8,114 nt of DNA from DATKZS01 sp035527835 [NCBI: bacterium] (GTDB lineage Bacteria > RBG-13-61-14). The notes below the pieces were generated by a model that worked only from the letters and a program-made list of their open reading frames with translations, made no database searches and had not been told where the DNA came from. Within the stretch, counting starts at the first letter, position 1. Each line of letters begins with the position of its first letter. Made by a program: the position numbers and the translations under genes. Location: positions 1 to 8,114 of the forward strand of contig DATKZS010000160.1 in the NCBI GenBank assembly GCA_035527835.1, given 5' to 3'. This document shows positions 1 to 5,972 of this stretch, piece after piece.

Positions 1-251
1 CCTTCGCTGCCGAACCAGAGGCTGTTGGCGGGACTGTGGGAGTTCAGGCCGGTAACGTGCCACCAGTCCCCCGCGGCCTCGCCCCCGGGGTAGACCGCGG
101 TGGACCAGCCGTCCATGCCCGTCTCGAAGTCGTCCGTGAAGCCGGAGCAGGCCTGGCCCCAGCCCGTCAAGGGGATCCCGATGATGGACATCACCACAAA
201 GGCTAAGGTGAAAAGCAGGGCCCCGATACCTGGCCGTCGCGCCTTCTTCAT
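1..251 (-). CDS. Secreted protein, N-terminal part (runs off window)
   Basis: Reading the minus strand from ATG at 251 gives 83 complete codons that run off the window edge, so the C-terminus is missing. The N-terminus is a typical Sec signal peptide: basic start (MKKARRPG), hydrophobic core at about residues 10-29, and a plausible signal peptidase I site near GQA-C (34/35). The mature start reads DDFETGMDGW (residues 40-49), then many Trp and Gly residues and a segment HSPANSLWFG (72-81). This DDFE-x-G-x-x-GW pattern with a later S-x-x-N-S-LWFG is typical of the beginning of concanavalin-like, MAM or 'choice-of-anchor J' jelly-roll domains in secreted bacterial proteins; the domain call is by pattern only. 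The start is fixed by an AAGGAGGA seven bases upstream. Function unknown; export is fairly sure. Confidence 0.8.
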   Translation of the reverse strand, partial: MKKARRPGIGALLFTLAFVVMSIIGIPLTGWGQACSGFTDDFETGMDGWSTAVYPGGEAAGDWWHVTGLNSHSPANSLWFGSE

Positions 252-258
252 GGAACGG

Positions 259-266
259 TCCTCCTT
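259..266 (-). promoter_or_regulatory. Strong Shine-Dalgarno of the secreted-protein gene
   Basis: The minus strand reads AAGGAGGA, a near-perfect anti-16S match, ending seven bases before the ATG at 251. It decides the start of the partial secreted-protein gene. Confidence 0.85.
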
Positions 267-634
267 GTGCTTGGCAATTAATTGTCTTGGTTCCTGGAGT
301 TTGCTCTTGATCCAGGCTTTCCCGGGCGTCATTCGGGTCGCGGACGACCGCTCCACAACCAGGCCGCGATCCACGGATGCCGCGCCGCCAAAGTCCACGC
401 CCCTAACATGCGCGCCAGGCCATCATCGAAGTTGAGCCTCCAGCCCGCGCCGAAGATGGGAATGGCGAGACGCGGGAACGGGCTTGACGGCAAGTGGCGA
501 AAGACAACGAATGCATATGCGGGACAGGCAACGATTCTCCTGGCATCATGGCTCTCTTCCTCTTCATGACCAAAGGATTAACCGAGGTGCTTTTATAATT
601 ATTAATAATATTGTAAAACTTATATTATCGCCGC

Positions 635-651
635 GCCGGGCGACGCCCGGC
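635..651. repeat. Perfect 7-bp GC hairpin, 3-base loop
   Basis: GCCGGGC-GAC-GCCCGGC is a perfect 7-bp stem with a 3-base loop. No T-run follows on either strand, so it is not a classical terminator. Shape and composition resemble REP-type intergenic hairpins and the hairpin at 4031-4047, although the sequence differs. On the minus strand it is followed by the A/T-rich island. Confidence 0.55.
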
Positions 652-708
652 AATTGATCCGCCGGCCGAAATCTATTCCGCTTGTAATAATTCCGGAATC
701 TTGCAAGC

Positions 709-737
709 ACCATACCATCGGGCCTGTAGCTTGTCAA
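709..737 (-). promoter_or_regulatory. Sigma-70 promoter with extended -10, reading left
   Basis: On the minus strand: TTGACA (732-737), 17-base spacer, TATGGT (709-714), preceded by TGG, which supplies the TGn extended -10 element. Transcription would start near 702 and run toward the secreted-protein gene. The perfect palindrome ATTCCGGAAT at 690-699 then sits at about +4 to +13, an operator-like position. Hexamers and spacing are seen directly; activity is inferred. Confidence 0.6.
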
Positions 738-846
738 GAACAAATTTATCAGCGTCCGGAGCGGGTCCCGGGGGCCTGATTGTATCGTTATTGCACGTTA
801 AACTTTGAATGGGTATCTTGCGGGAGTCTCAAGGCAGGGGCGGCGG

Positions 847-2100
847 CTAGGGGACGAAACTCTCGACGGTTAATCGGAGGTCGCGGACCGAGAGCTGGCC
901 GTCGGCGGAGGCCGCCTCGATATGGATGGTCATCTGGCCGGGCGTGTAGCCGCCGAAGAACTTGGCGTTCAGCCCGTTGCCGGCGGGCACGCCGGGGAAG
1001 GTGATGACCGTGTCGTCGCTAAGGGTGCCCACGAAAAAAGCCCCCTGCACGGTGTCGGAATAGATCACGGCGGTCACGTCCGCGAGGTTGCCTTCCGGGT
1101 CCTGGAAGTAGAGGAAATACGGGTTCGTAAAGAACGTATAGTAGGGCGGCACGCTCCACGGGTCCTCGATCAGCGGCTTGGTGTTCTGGACCCACGGATC
1201 GTCCACCGAGGTCAGGCCGGTCACCTGGTCCGGGTTGGTCAGATAGAGGTAGTTCAGGTCCAGGCGAGGAAGATAGCGGTAAACGCTTTCGTCGGTGGTG
1301 GCCGCGAATACGTCCTCCGCGTCCGGGCGCTTCACCCGCACGAGCTTCACCGGGCCCGGGTTGGTGAGCAGCTCCGGCGCCTGGCCCGGCGCCATCCGGA
1401 AAACGCCCTTGTCGCCGCCCACGTAAATCCGTCCGTCCGGCAGCGCCTGCACGTCCTTTGCGCCCGGCCCGAAATCCGCCACCAGCCCCTCCGGCTCCTG
1501 GTAAGTATAAAGGCTGTGCGCCATGAGCCGGCCGCTTGCGTAAAGCAGGTAAATCTGGCTGCCGCCGTTGGCCAGGTCGAAGCTGACCGGATCTTCCAGG
1601 CCCGCGCCCAGGTCGTCGAACGGCCCGGCTATCACGGTGTCGCCGCCGAACACGTCGAACTCCTCGAGCATGACACCACGCTGGTCAGTATCGGTCAGGA
1701 CGTAGAGCCTGTTGCCCGCCCAGCCGAGCCGCGCTTTTATTATGCCCCTGCCCCCCGGGACCTGGAGCTGGTGAAGCGTCTTCCCCATCCGGGAAGTGAA
1801 GTCAATGGCGATGATCCGTCCGTCGCGGGAGAGCTCGAACAGTCCGAGATTGTTCAGCATGAGCAGGCCGTCAATGTAATAAGGGTGTCCAAGCGTGTCC
1901 CCGGTGTAGGTGTAAGGCAATGGACTGCGCGTGCCGTAGCCGTCCACCAAGTAAATCCCGCCGCCGGAGGTTTCCAGAAAATCAATGGGCTTGTCCTCGG
2001 ACTGGTCCGTGCCCGGAACGCACGAGCCCGCGCCCAGCATAAGGACGGCCAGGGCCGCGGCGATGATCGCCCGGTATAATGTCTCATCCCCGATCCGCAT
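847..2100 (-). CDS. Exported beta-propeller-like protein of unknown function (possible lipoprotein)
   Basis: 417 residues from ATG at 2100. The frame stays open upstream to 2193, but that part crosses repeat DNA. The start MRIGDETLYR leads into a hydrophobic stretch (residues 11-26) ending LGAGSC, so Cys27 could be a lipidated cysteine, although AGSC is a poor lipobox; plain export is the alternative. The mature part has recurring strand-turn-strand segments such as IYLVDGYG (49-56), LYVLTDTD (132-139), IYLLYASGRL (183-192), IYVGGDKGVF (225-234) and VFAATTDESVYRY (264-276), the look of a beta-propeller. Residues from about 338 to the end look like a separate beta-sandwich. No catalytic motif is recognised. 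A GGGAGG lies 14 bases before the ATG, which is distant. The next gene downstream is also exported, so both may act at the cell surface, but a separate promoter lies between them. Confidence 0.8.
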   Translation of the reverse strand: MRIGDETLYRAIIAAALAVLMLGAGSCVPGTDQSEDKPIDFLETSGGGIYLVDGYGTRSPLPYTYTGDTLGHPYYIDGLLMLNNLGLFELSRDGRIIAIDFTSRMGKTLHQLQVPGGRGIIKARLGWAGNRLYVLTDTDQRGVMLEEFDVFGGDTVIAGPFDDLGAGLEDPVSFDLANGGSQIYLLYASGRLMAHSLYTYQEPEGLVADFGPGAKDVQALPDGRIYVGGDKGVFRMAPGQAPELLTNPGPVKLVRVKRPDAEDVFAATTDESVYRYLPRLDLNYLYLTNPDQVTGLTSVDDPWVQNTKPLIEDPWSVPPYYTFFTNPYFLYFQDPEGNLADVTAVIYSDTVQGAFFVGTLSDDTVITFPGVPAGNGLNAKFFGGYTPGQMTIHIEAASADGQLSVRDLRLTVESFVP

Positions 2101-2107
2101 GTGTTTA

Positions 2108-2136
2108 AGCGTAACCTCCCGGCTGGTCACAGTCAA
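2108..2136 (-). promoter_or_regulatory. Possible promoter of the beta-propeller gene
   Basis: On the minus strand: TTGACT (2131-2136), 17 bases, TACGCT (2108-2113). The start point would fall almost on the ATG at 2100, giving a leaderless or nearly leaderless mRNA. The GGGAGG at 2115-2120 then lies inside the promoter spacer and would not be transcribed. Either the promoter or the ribosome binding site is real, hardly both. Confidence 0.25.
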
Positions 2137-2152
2137 TAGACACGGGAAGAGG

Positions 2153-2201
2153 TATGTCGTATGTCGCTGAAAGCGCGATGCCGCCTGCGACATACGATAT
2201 A
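2153..2201. repeat. Inverted repeat, 15-base arms, 19-base loop
   Basis: The arm TATGTCGTATGTCGC (2153-2167) pairs with 2187-2201 with a single mismatch, 19 bases apart. The left arm itself repeats TATGTCG twice in tandem. It lies upstream of the probable start of the beta-propeller gene; the extended frame of that gene reads through the arm pair. Confidence 0.7.
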
Positions 2202-2324
2202 CTTACTTACAACTGGTTTCAGTGCTGTCCAAAATAAACGGACCGGAAAACCGCCAAGGCGCCAAGAACGCCAAGGATTATTTTTAAACACGATTTTAAG
2301 AGGGCTTGGGTGCGAATATTTCTT

Positions 2325-2356
2325 GCTTGGCGCTCCCGTCGGCCGGTCCGCCAAGC
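2325..2356. repeat. Hairpin inside the CGCCAAG element
   Basis: GCTTGGCG (2325-2332) pairs perfectly with CGCCAAGC (2349-2356) across a 16-base loop. It contains the same CTTGGCG unit as the outer arms, suggesting the element grew from reuse of one short unit. Confidence 0.55.
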
Positions 2357-2382
2357 CGGTTGGGGCCAACGTTGCGGAGCTG

Positions 2383-2404
2383 TTCTTTGCCGGGCCGCAA
2401 AGAA
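2383..2404. repeat. Second hairpin inside the CGCCAAG element
   Basis: TTCTTTGC (2383-2390) pairs perfectly with GCAAAGAA (2397-2404) across a 6-base loop. No T-run follows on either strand, so it is not called a terminator. Confidence 0.5.
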
Positions 2405-2478
2405 ACATCATGATTTACTTGGCGATCCTTGGCGCTCTTGGCGGTTTTCTTACGGCCTATTTTGGACAAGAGTGAATT

Positions 2479-2620
2479 GGTTTCATAACCAGCACCATCA
2501 TCCCCGACCAGAAGATCAGAAACAAGGATTTTAAGGATTTTAAGGATAAATCCGGGGGCTTTTCTTATCCTGATTATCCTTAACATCCTTGTTTCTTCTT
2601 CTTGAAAGGGTTATGAAACC
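2479..2620. repeat. Double inverted repeat downstream of ftsY (AAGGATTTT type)
   Basis: An outer 12-base perfect pair, GGTTTCATAACC (2479-2490) with 2609-2620, encloses an inner pair of 32-base arms, 2518-2549 with 2565-2596. The inner arms match at 28 of 32 positions with a 15-base loop. The left inner arm contains tandem AAGGATTTT units. The outer pair ends five bases from the ftsY stop codon, so it would fold at the 3' end of the ftsY message; it may protect or end the transcript, but no U-run follows. The outer motif shares TGGTTTCA with the direct repeats around the neighbouring CGCCAAG element. Confidence 0.7.
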
Positions 2621-2624
2621 GGCT

Positions 2625-4004
2625 CTATGAAAAGAGCGCTTCCGCGAAGCGCCCGGCGTCGAACGGTTGGAGGTCGTAGATTTTTTCGCCGACGCCGATG
2701 AAGCGGATCGGGATCTTGAACTCGTCGGAGATGGCCACGATGATCCCGCCCTTGGCCGTGCCGTCGAGCTTGGTCAGCACCAGCCCGGTGACCTGTAACG
2801 CCTCGTTGAACATCTTGGCCTGCTGCACCGCGTTCTGTCCGGTGGTGGCGTCGAGCACCAAGAGAGTCTCGTGGGGAGCGCCCGGCAGCTCGCGGCCGGT
2901 GATCCGCTTTACCTTCTTCAGCTCCTCCATCAGGTTCACCTTGGTGTGCAGCCGGCCCGCCGTGTCAATGATCAGAACGTCAACCTTCCTGGCCACCGCC
3001 GCCTTGATCGCGTCAAACGCCACCGCCGACGGGTCCGCGCCCTCCTGGTGCGCCACCACCTGGCACCCCGCCCGCCCGGCCCACACCTCGAGCTGCTGGA
3101 TCGCCGCCGCCCGGAACGTGTCCGCCGCCCCGATCAGCACGCTCTTGCCCTCCCGCCGAAAGCGCAGGGCCAGCTTGCCGATGGTCGTGGTCTTGCCCGT
3201 GCCGTTAACGCCCGTGACCATGATCACGTACGGACCCGCCTGGCCCGCCGGCACCGCCAGCGGCCTCTCAACCTGCGTAAGAATGCCCGTGATCTGGGAC
3301 TTGAGCCACGCCCGAAGCTCCGCCCCCTCTTTCACCTCGCCGCTCTTCACCGCGGCCGAGAGCCGCGTAAGCAGCGCCATGCTGGTCTTGACGCCCAGGT
3401 CCGAGGTGATCAGAAGCTCCTCCAACTCCTCCATCGTCTCCGCGTTGATCGCCCCGACGAGCAGCCGCTCCAGGCCCTGAGCCAGACGCGACTGCGTCTT
3501 GCTGAGCCCCTTCTTCAGCCGAGTAAGCCACCCCTCCGGAGGCTCCAGCTCCACTTCTTCAGGTACAGCTTCCTCGACCTTTTTCGCGGGCGGAGGAGGA
3601 GGAGGAGGGGGGGCCGCAGGCTTGGGAGGAGGCGGGGCGGGAGCCGGACGCGGCGCGGGAGCAGGCTTTTCCCTGACCGGCGCCGGCGCGGCTTTTTCAG
3701 GCGCCGCTGCTTCGGGCGCGGGCGCCGGTTTTACCTCAGCCCCGGGAGCGGCTGGCCGCGACACTTCCGGCTTCGGCGCGGGAGCGATTTCCGGCTCGGG
3801 CGGAGCGGCAATCTCCGGCCCCGGCGTCCCTGCGGCCTCCTCTTCCTCCCGCTCCTTCTTCGGCGCGGTCAGGACCATGACCAAATAAAGGGCCAGGGTC
3901 AGCAACGCGAATCCGGAAGCGACCCACGCATAGTTCGGCATGTCCAGGTACGGCGTCTTCCACAACCACTGATCCGCCGCGGCCATCAACTGTTGCCAGT
4001 CCAC
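2625..4004 (-). CDS. ftsY: Signal recognition particle receptor FtsY
   Basis: SRP-family GTPase of 459 residues that docks ribosome-SRP complexes at the inner membrane. Residue numbers are from GTG at 4004. G-domain motifs are complete: P-loop GVNGTGKTT (265-273), DTFRAAA (295-301), DTAGR (347-351), TKLDGTAKGG (411-420) and GVGE (437-440), followed by the typical ending GEKIYDLQPFD. The helical N domain covers about 158-244. The N-terminus has a transmembrane helix (about 25-46), a KKEREEEE charged patch, and a low-complexity Pro/Ala/Glu linker (about 56-141) with eight consecutive prolines at 132-139. GTG at 4004 is preferred because GGAGG lies seven bases upstream; the ATG at 4052 would translate the repeat hairpin at 4031-4047. 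It lies 75 bases after xsc on the same strand and could be cotranscribed with it. Function is certain; the start is likely. Confidence 0.96.
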   Translation of the reverse strand: MDWQQLMAAADQWLWKTPYLDMPNYAWVASGFALLTLALYLVMVLTAPKKEREEEEAAGTPGPEIAAPPEPEIAPAPKPEVSRPAAPGAEVKPAPAPEAAAPEKAAPAPVREKPAPAPRPAPAPPPPKPAAPPPPPPPPAKKVEEAVPEEVELEPPEGWLTRLKKGLSKTQSRLAQGLERLLVGAINAETMEELEELLITSDLGVKTSMALLTRLSAAVKSGEVKEGAELRAWLKSQITGILTQVERPLAVPAGQAGPYVIMVTGVNGTGKTTTIGKLALRFRREGKSVLIGAADTFRAAAIQQLEVWAGRAGCQVVAHQEGADPSAVAFDAIKAAVARKVDVLIIDTAGRLHTKVNLMEELKKVKRITGRELPGAPHETLLVLDATTGQNAVQQAKMFNEALQVTGLVLTKLDGTAKGGIIVAISDEFKIPIRFIGVGEKIYDLQPFDAGRFAEALFS

Positions 4005-4011
4005 TCCCCAA

Positions 4012-4016
4012 CCTCC
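4012..4016 (-). promoter_or_regulatory. Ribosome binding site deciding the GTG start of ftsY
   Basis: GGAGG on the minus strand, seven bases before GTG at 4004. The in-frame ATG at 4052 lacks such a site and lies on the other side of the hairpin. Confidence 0.7.
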
Positions 4017-4030
4017 ATGCTTGTGCGGCC

Positions 4031-4047
4031 GCAGGCGAGACGCCTGC
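4031..4047. repeat. REP-like perfect hairpin between xsc and ftsY
   Basis: GCAGGCG-AGA-CGCCTGC is a perfect 7-bp stem with a 3-base loop, 14 bases upstream of the ftsY ribosome binding site. The unit with its flanks (GGCCGCAGGCGAGACGCCTG) looks like a GC-rich intergenic repeat known to me from other bacterial genomes; copy number here cannot be judged from one window. Its neighbourhood would encode the false N-terminal extension of FtsY. Confidence 0.6.
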
Positions 4048-4079
4048 ACCACAATTCATGCATAGCGCGCCAACATCAT

Positions 4080-5810
4080 CTACTTCACGACCAGGTGCTT
4101 GTACTTGTCCAGGTACCTTACCGGCTTCTTGAGCGCGTCCCTGCGGAAGGGCTCGGCCAGGACCTTTTCGCCGCCCTCGATCACGGCCTCGATCACGGCG
4201 GGCCGGCCGCAGTCCACGGCATCGCGCACGGCTCCCTGCACGTCCTCGTACGACTCGATCCTGTAGCCCTTGGCCCCCATGTCCTCGGCCAGCTTGGCGT
4301 AGCTCGGGTTCCCGGGGAGGTTGGTGCCCACGAAGCGGTTGTCGTAGTAGTCAATCTGGTTCTTCTTCTCCGCGCCCCACTCGTAGTTCTGGAAGACCAC
4401 GGCGATGACCGGAATGTCCTCGCGCGTCGCGGTCATGACCTCGGAAAGCCCGCTGATGCCGTAGGCCCCGTCGCCCTGAAGACAGAACACCGGCGCGTCG
4501 GGCCGGCCGATCTTGGCGCCGATGGCCGCGCCGTAGGCAAAGCCGCAGTTGCCCCACGAGAGCGCGGAGATGTGTTGGCGCACGCCGTTGAACTTGAGGT
4601 ACGAGTTGCACATGGACGAGTTGTTGCCGATGTCGGTGGCCACGATGGCGTTATCGGGGATGGCGAGGGCGAGCTCATGGAGCAGTCGCCGCGGGTGCAT
4701 GAGCTTGGCGGTGGACAAAGACCACGATTCCAGCTCGTCGTTCCAGGTCTTCTTCTCCTTCTCCACTTCCTTGAGCCGCTCGCTCACGGGCTTTAGCCCG
4801 GGCTTTACGGCCTTGACCGCGGCCAGGACCTCGCGCGCGAACTCTTTAGCGTCCGCCAGGATGCCGAGCTCGACCCGCTGCGACAGCCCGAGCACTTTGT
4901 GGTCCACGTCCACCTGGATCACCCTGGCGTTTTGAGGCCAGTACTCGATGTCGTACTGCGGCAGCGTCCCGAACGGACCCAGCCGGCACCCGAGCGCCAG
5001 CACCACGTCGGCCTTCGCGATCACGCGCATGGCGGCCTTGGACCCGCAATAGCCGATGGGACCCAGGCCCAGCGCGTGGCCCTGCGGGAACGTGTCGTTG
5101 TGCAGGTAGCTGTTCGCCACCGGCGCCGTCAGGTATTCCGCCAGCGCCTTGGTCTCCTCGAGCGCGTCGCCGATGGAAACGCCGCCGCCCGCCAAAATCA
5201 CCGGATACCTCGCGTCCGCGAGCAGACGCGCCGCCGCTTCCACCTGCTCCCGCGAGCCGGGCCCCCGCTTCACCTCCGGCGTCTGGTAAATCTCGTCCTC
5301 GCAATCGCCGTAGAAATAATCGCGCGGGACGTTGAGCTGCGCCGGGCCGCACTCGGCCTTGGCCATGTAAAAGCAGCGCCGCGCCAGCTCGGCCATGCGG
5401 TCGGGCCGGTTCACCCGCACCTGGTACTTGACGCTCTTCTCGAACATGGCCATCTGGTCGAGCTCCTGGAATCCGCCTTGGCCGATGCCCTTGGAGCCGG
5501 TCTCCGGCGTGATCGCCACCACCGGCGAATGCGCCCAGAAGGCCGCGGTCAGCGCGGACACGAAATTGGCCGCGCCCGGCCCGTTCTGCCCGATGCAGCA
5601 CTGCGGCCGGCCGGTCACCCGCGCCAGCCCGTCGGCCGCGTGGCACGCCGCCTGCTCGTGAGCCACCGAGATGAACCGGATGCCCGCCGCCGGGAACAGA
5701 TCAAGCGCGTCCATGTAGGCCGAGCCCACGATCCCGAACACTTCCTTCACCCCCTCCGCCGCCAGGGTCTCGACCAGGGCCTCGCTGGAGGTCATTTTTA
5801 TCTTGGCCAT
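4080..5810 (-). CDS. xsc: Sulfoacetaldehyde acetyltransferase (thiamine-diphosphate enzyme)
   Basis: A 576-residue enzyme of the acetolactate synthase superfamily. Xsc cleaves sulfoacetaldehyde with phosphate to acetyl phosphate and sulfite, the shared step of taurine and isethionate degradation in the cytoplasm. The Pyr domain has the catalytic Glu52 in AHEQAACHAADG (50-61); the PP domain has GDGAYG (446-451) and Asn475 in FQNYEWGAEKKN, the ThDP-Mg site. Features favouring Xsc over acetolactate synthase include IGQGGFQELDQM (109-120), HNDTFPQGHAL (237-247), GYCGSKAAM (253-261), FGTLPQYDIEYWP (280-292), FVGTNL (493-498) and the C-terminal EPFRRDALKKPV (553-564), all close to my memory of characterised Xsc proteins. 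Length is usual. Start: ATG 5810, with AAAGGAG seven bases upstream; the longer frame to 5957 only reads repeats. It is divergent from a two-component pair. A related ThDP enzyme is the alternative. Confidence 0.88.
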   Translation of the reverse strand: MAKIKMTSSEALVETLAAEGVKEVFGIVGSAYMDALDLFPAAGIRFISVAHEQAACHAADGLARVTGRPQCCIGQNGPGAANFVSALTAAFWAHSPVVAITPETGSKGIGQGGFQELDQMAMFEKSVKYQVRVNRPDRMAELARRCFYMAKAECGPAQLNVPRDYFYGDCEDEIYQTPEVKRGPGSREQVEAAARLLADARYPVILAGGGVSIGDALEETKALAEYLTAPVANSYLHNDTFPQGHALGLGPIGYCGSKAAMRVIAKADVVLALGCRLGPFGTLPQYDIEYWPQNARVIQVDVDHKVLGLSQRVELGILADAKEFAREVLAAVKAVKPGLKPVSERLKEVEKEKKTWNDELESWSLSTAKLMHPRRLLHELALAIPDNAIVATDIGNNSSMCNSYLKFNGVRQHISALSWGNCGFAYGAAIGAKIGRPDAPVFCLQGDGAYGISGLSEVMTATREDIPVIAVVFQNYEWGAEKKNQIDYYDNRFVGTNLPGNPSYAKLAEDMGAKGYRIESYEDVQGAVRDAVDCGRPAVIEAVIEGGEKVLAEPFRRDALKKPVRYLDKYKHLVVK

Positions 5811-5817
5811 TACTTCA

Positions 5818-5839
5818 CTCCTTTCTCGGCACTGCCGAG
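5818..5839 (-). promoter_or_regulatory. Palindrome abutting the xsc Shine-Dalgarno
   Basis: CTCGGCA-G-TGCCGAG on the minus strand (5825-5839) is a perfect 7+1+7 palindrome and directly touches AAAGGAG (5818-5824). It may be a regulator operator or an RNA hairpin beside the ribosome binding site (6-bp stem, 3-base loop). The symmetry is certain; the role is inferred. Confidence 0.45.
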
Positions 5840-5884
5840 TGATCTCGTTGGCATTCAATTGTACCGGACTTTGGGGGGAGAGGA

Positions 5885-5962
5885 AAGGTTTGAGGTGTGA
5901 GGTTTGAGGTCTGAGGTATGACGTCTCGAACCTCAAACCCCAAACCTCAAACCTCAAACCTT
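5885..5962. repeat. Heptamer-built imperfect palindrome (GAGGTTT units)
   Basis: The left arm (5885-5919) is made of about five degenerate GAGGTTT units (also GAGGTGT, GAGGTCT, GAGGTAT). The right arm (5928-5962) is the inverted version, AACCTCA units, with a short centre of eight bases. Most positions pair; mismatches are mainly at the fifth to seventh base of each unit. The xsc frame extended past its true start translates this as repeated LRFETS/LRPQTS peptides. Confidence 0.7.
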
Positions 5963-5972
5963 CTCTGCTCTC

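Larger units (their letters stand above)
252..846. other. Long spacer between two minus-strand genes, no convincing gene
   Basis: This 595-base stretch holds a minus-strand promoter (709-737), a 10-base palindrome ATTCCGGAAT at 690-699, a GC-rich perfect hairpin (635-651), an island of almost pure A/T at about 589-629, and a GC-rich part from 330 to 560. Two open frames lie on the minus strand: one from 577 to 329 without ATG, and one of 48 codons from 549 to 403. Neither has convincing support. No recognisable riboswitch consensus, tRNA or Rho-independent terminator was seen. If the 709-737 promoter serves the secreted-protein gene, most of this is an untranslated leader of about 450 bases. 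Confidence 0.6.
2226..2468. repeat. Large inverted-repeat element with CGCCAAG units (MITE-like)
   Basis: The arms 2226-2277 and 2418-2468 are inverted copies. They share TGTCCAAAATA at the outer ends, then GAAAACCGCCAAG, then two more CGCCAAG units at similar spacing; a few bases differ between. Each arm thus contains three near-tandem CGCCAAG copies. The middle (2278-2417) codes for nothing evident but forms two hairpins. Outside the arms, AACTGGTTTCA (2211-2221) and AATTGGTTTCA (2475-2485) are 10/11 identical direct repeats, which could be a target duplication. CGCCAAGG-type intergenic repeats are, to my knowledge, common in several environmental bacterial phyla; mobility is inference. Confidence 0.65.
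2101..2624. other. Repeat-filled spacer between ftsY and the beta-propeller gene
   Basis: No convincing gene. The several short open frames here on both strands arise from inverted repeats being read through. Going left to right the stretch holds: a possible promoter, an inverted repeat (2153-2201), a large inverted repeat built on CGCCAAG units (2226-2468) flanked by imperfect 11-base direct repeats, two internal hairpins, and a double inverted repeat just downstream of ftsY (2479-2620). About 85% of the spacer belongs to one of these structures. Confidence 0.7.

Noticed and set aside
403-549. Minus-strand small ORF of 48 codons starting MMPGESLPVP, with a GAGG nine bases upstream
   Set aside because: The peptide is Ser/Arg/Pro-rich like an out-of-frame reading, and the weak ribosome binding site alone is not enough.
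100-569. Two plus-strand open frames (100-435 and 282-569)
   Set aside because: The first overlaps the signal-peptide gene on the opposite strand; both lack ribosome binding sites and look like shadow reading of GC-rich DNA.
329-577. Minus-strand open frame of 82 codons with GC-rich third positions, ending ...SGRPRPE
   Set aside because: It has no ATG near its beginning, no ribosome binding site and no recognisable family; at most a remnant of a lost gene.
635-651. Rho-independent terminator
   Set aside because: The perfect hairpin has no T-run on either side in either direction.
252-702. Cyclic-di-GMP or other known riboswitch in the long leader
   Set aside because: I compared it by eye with the GEMM consensus and found no matching core; a covariance model search would decide.
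922-2079. Long plus-strand open frame opposite the beta-propeller gene
   Set aside because: His/Arg/Val-rich composition typical of an antisense shadow; the minus frame has the signal peptide and coherent strand pattern.
2161-2586. Several short open frames of 60-100 codons in the ftsY-downstream spacer
   Set aside because: They read through the inverted repeats on both strands and give the repeat-typical peptides; no ribosome binding sites.
2871-4796. 641-codon plus-strand open frame opposite ftsY and xsc
   Set aside because: It is a shadow: it spans two well-identified genes and their spacer, and has Arg-rich low-complexity composition.
4080-5810. Acetolactate synthase large subunit (ilvB)
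   Set aside because: Same superfamily, but the segments at 109-120, 253-292 and 553-564 fit Xsc, and no small-subunit gene or ilv neighbour is present.
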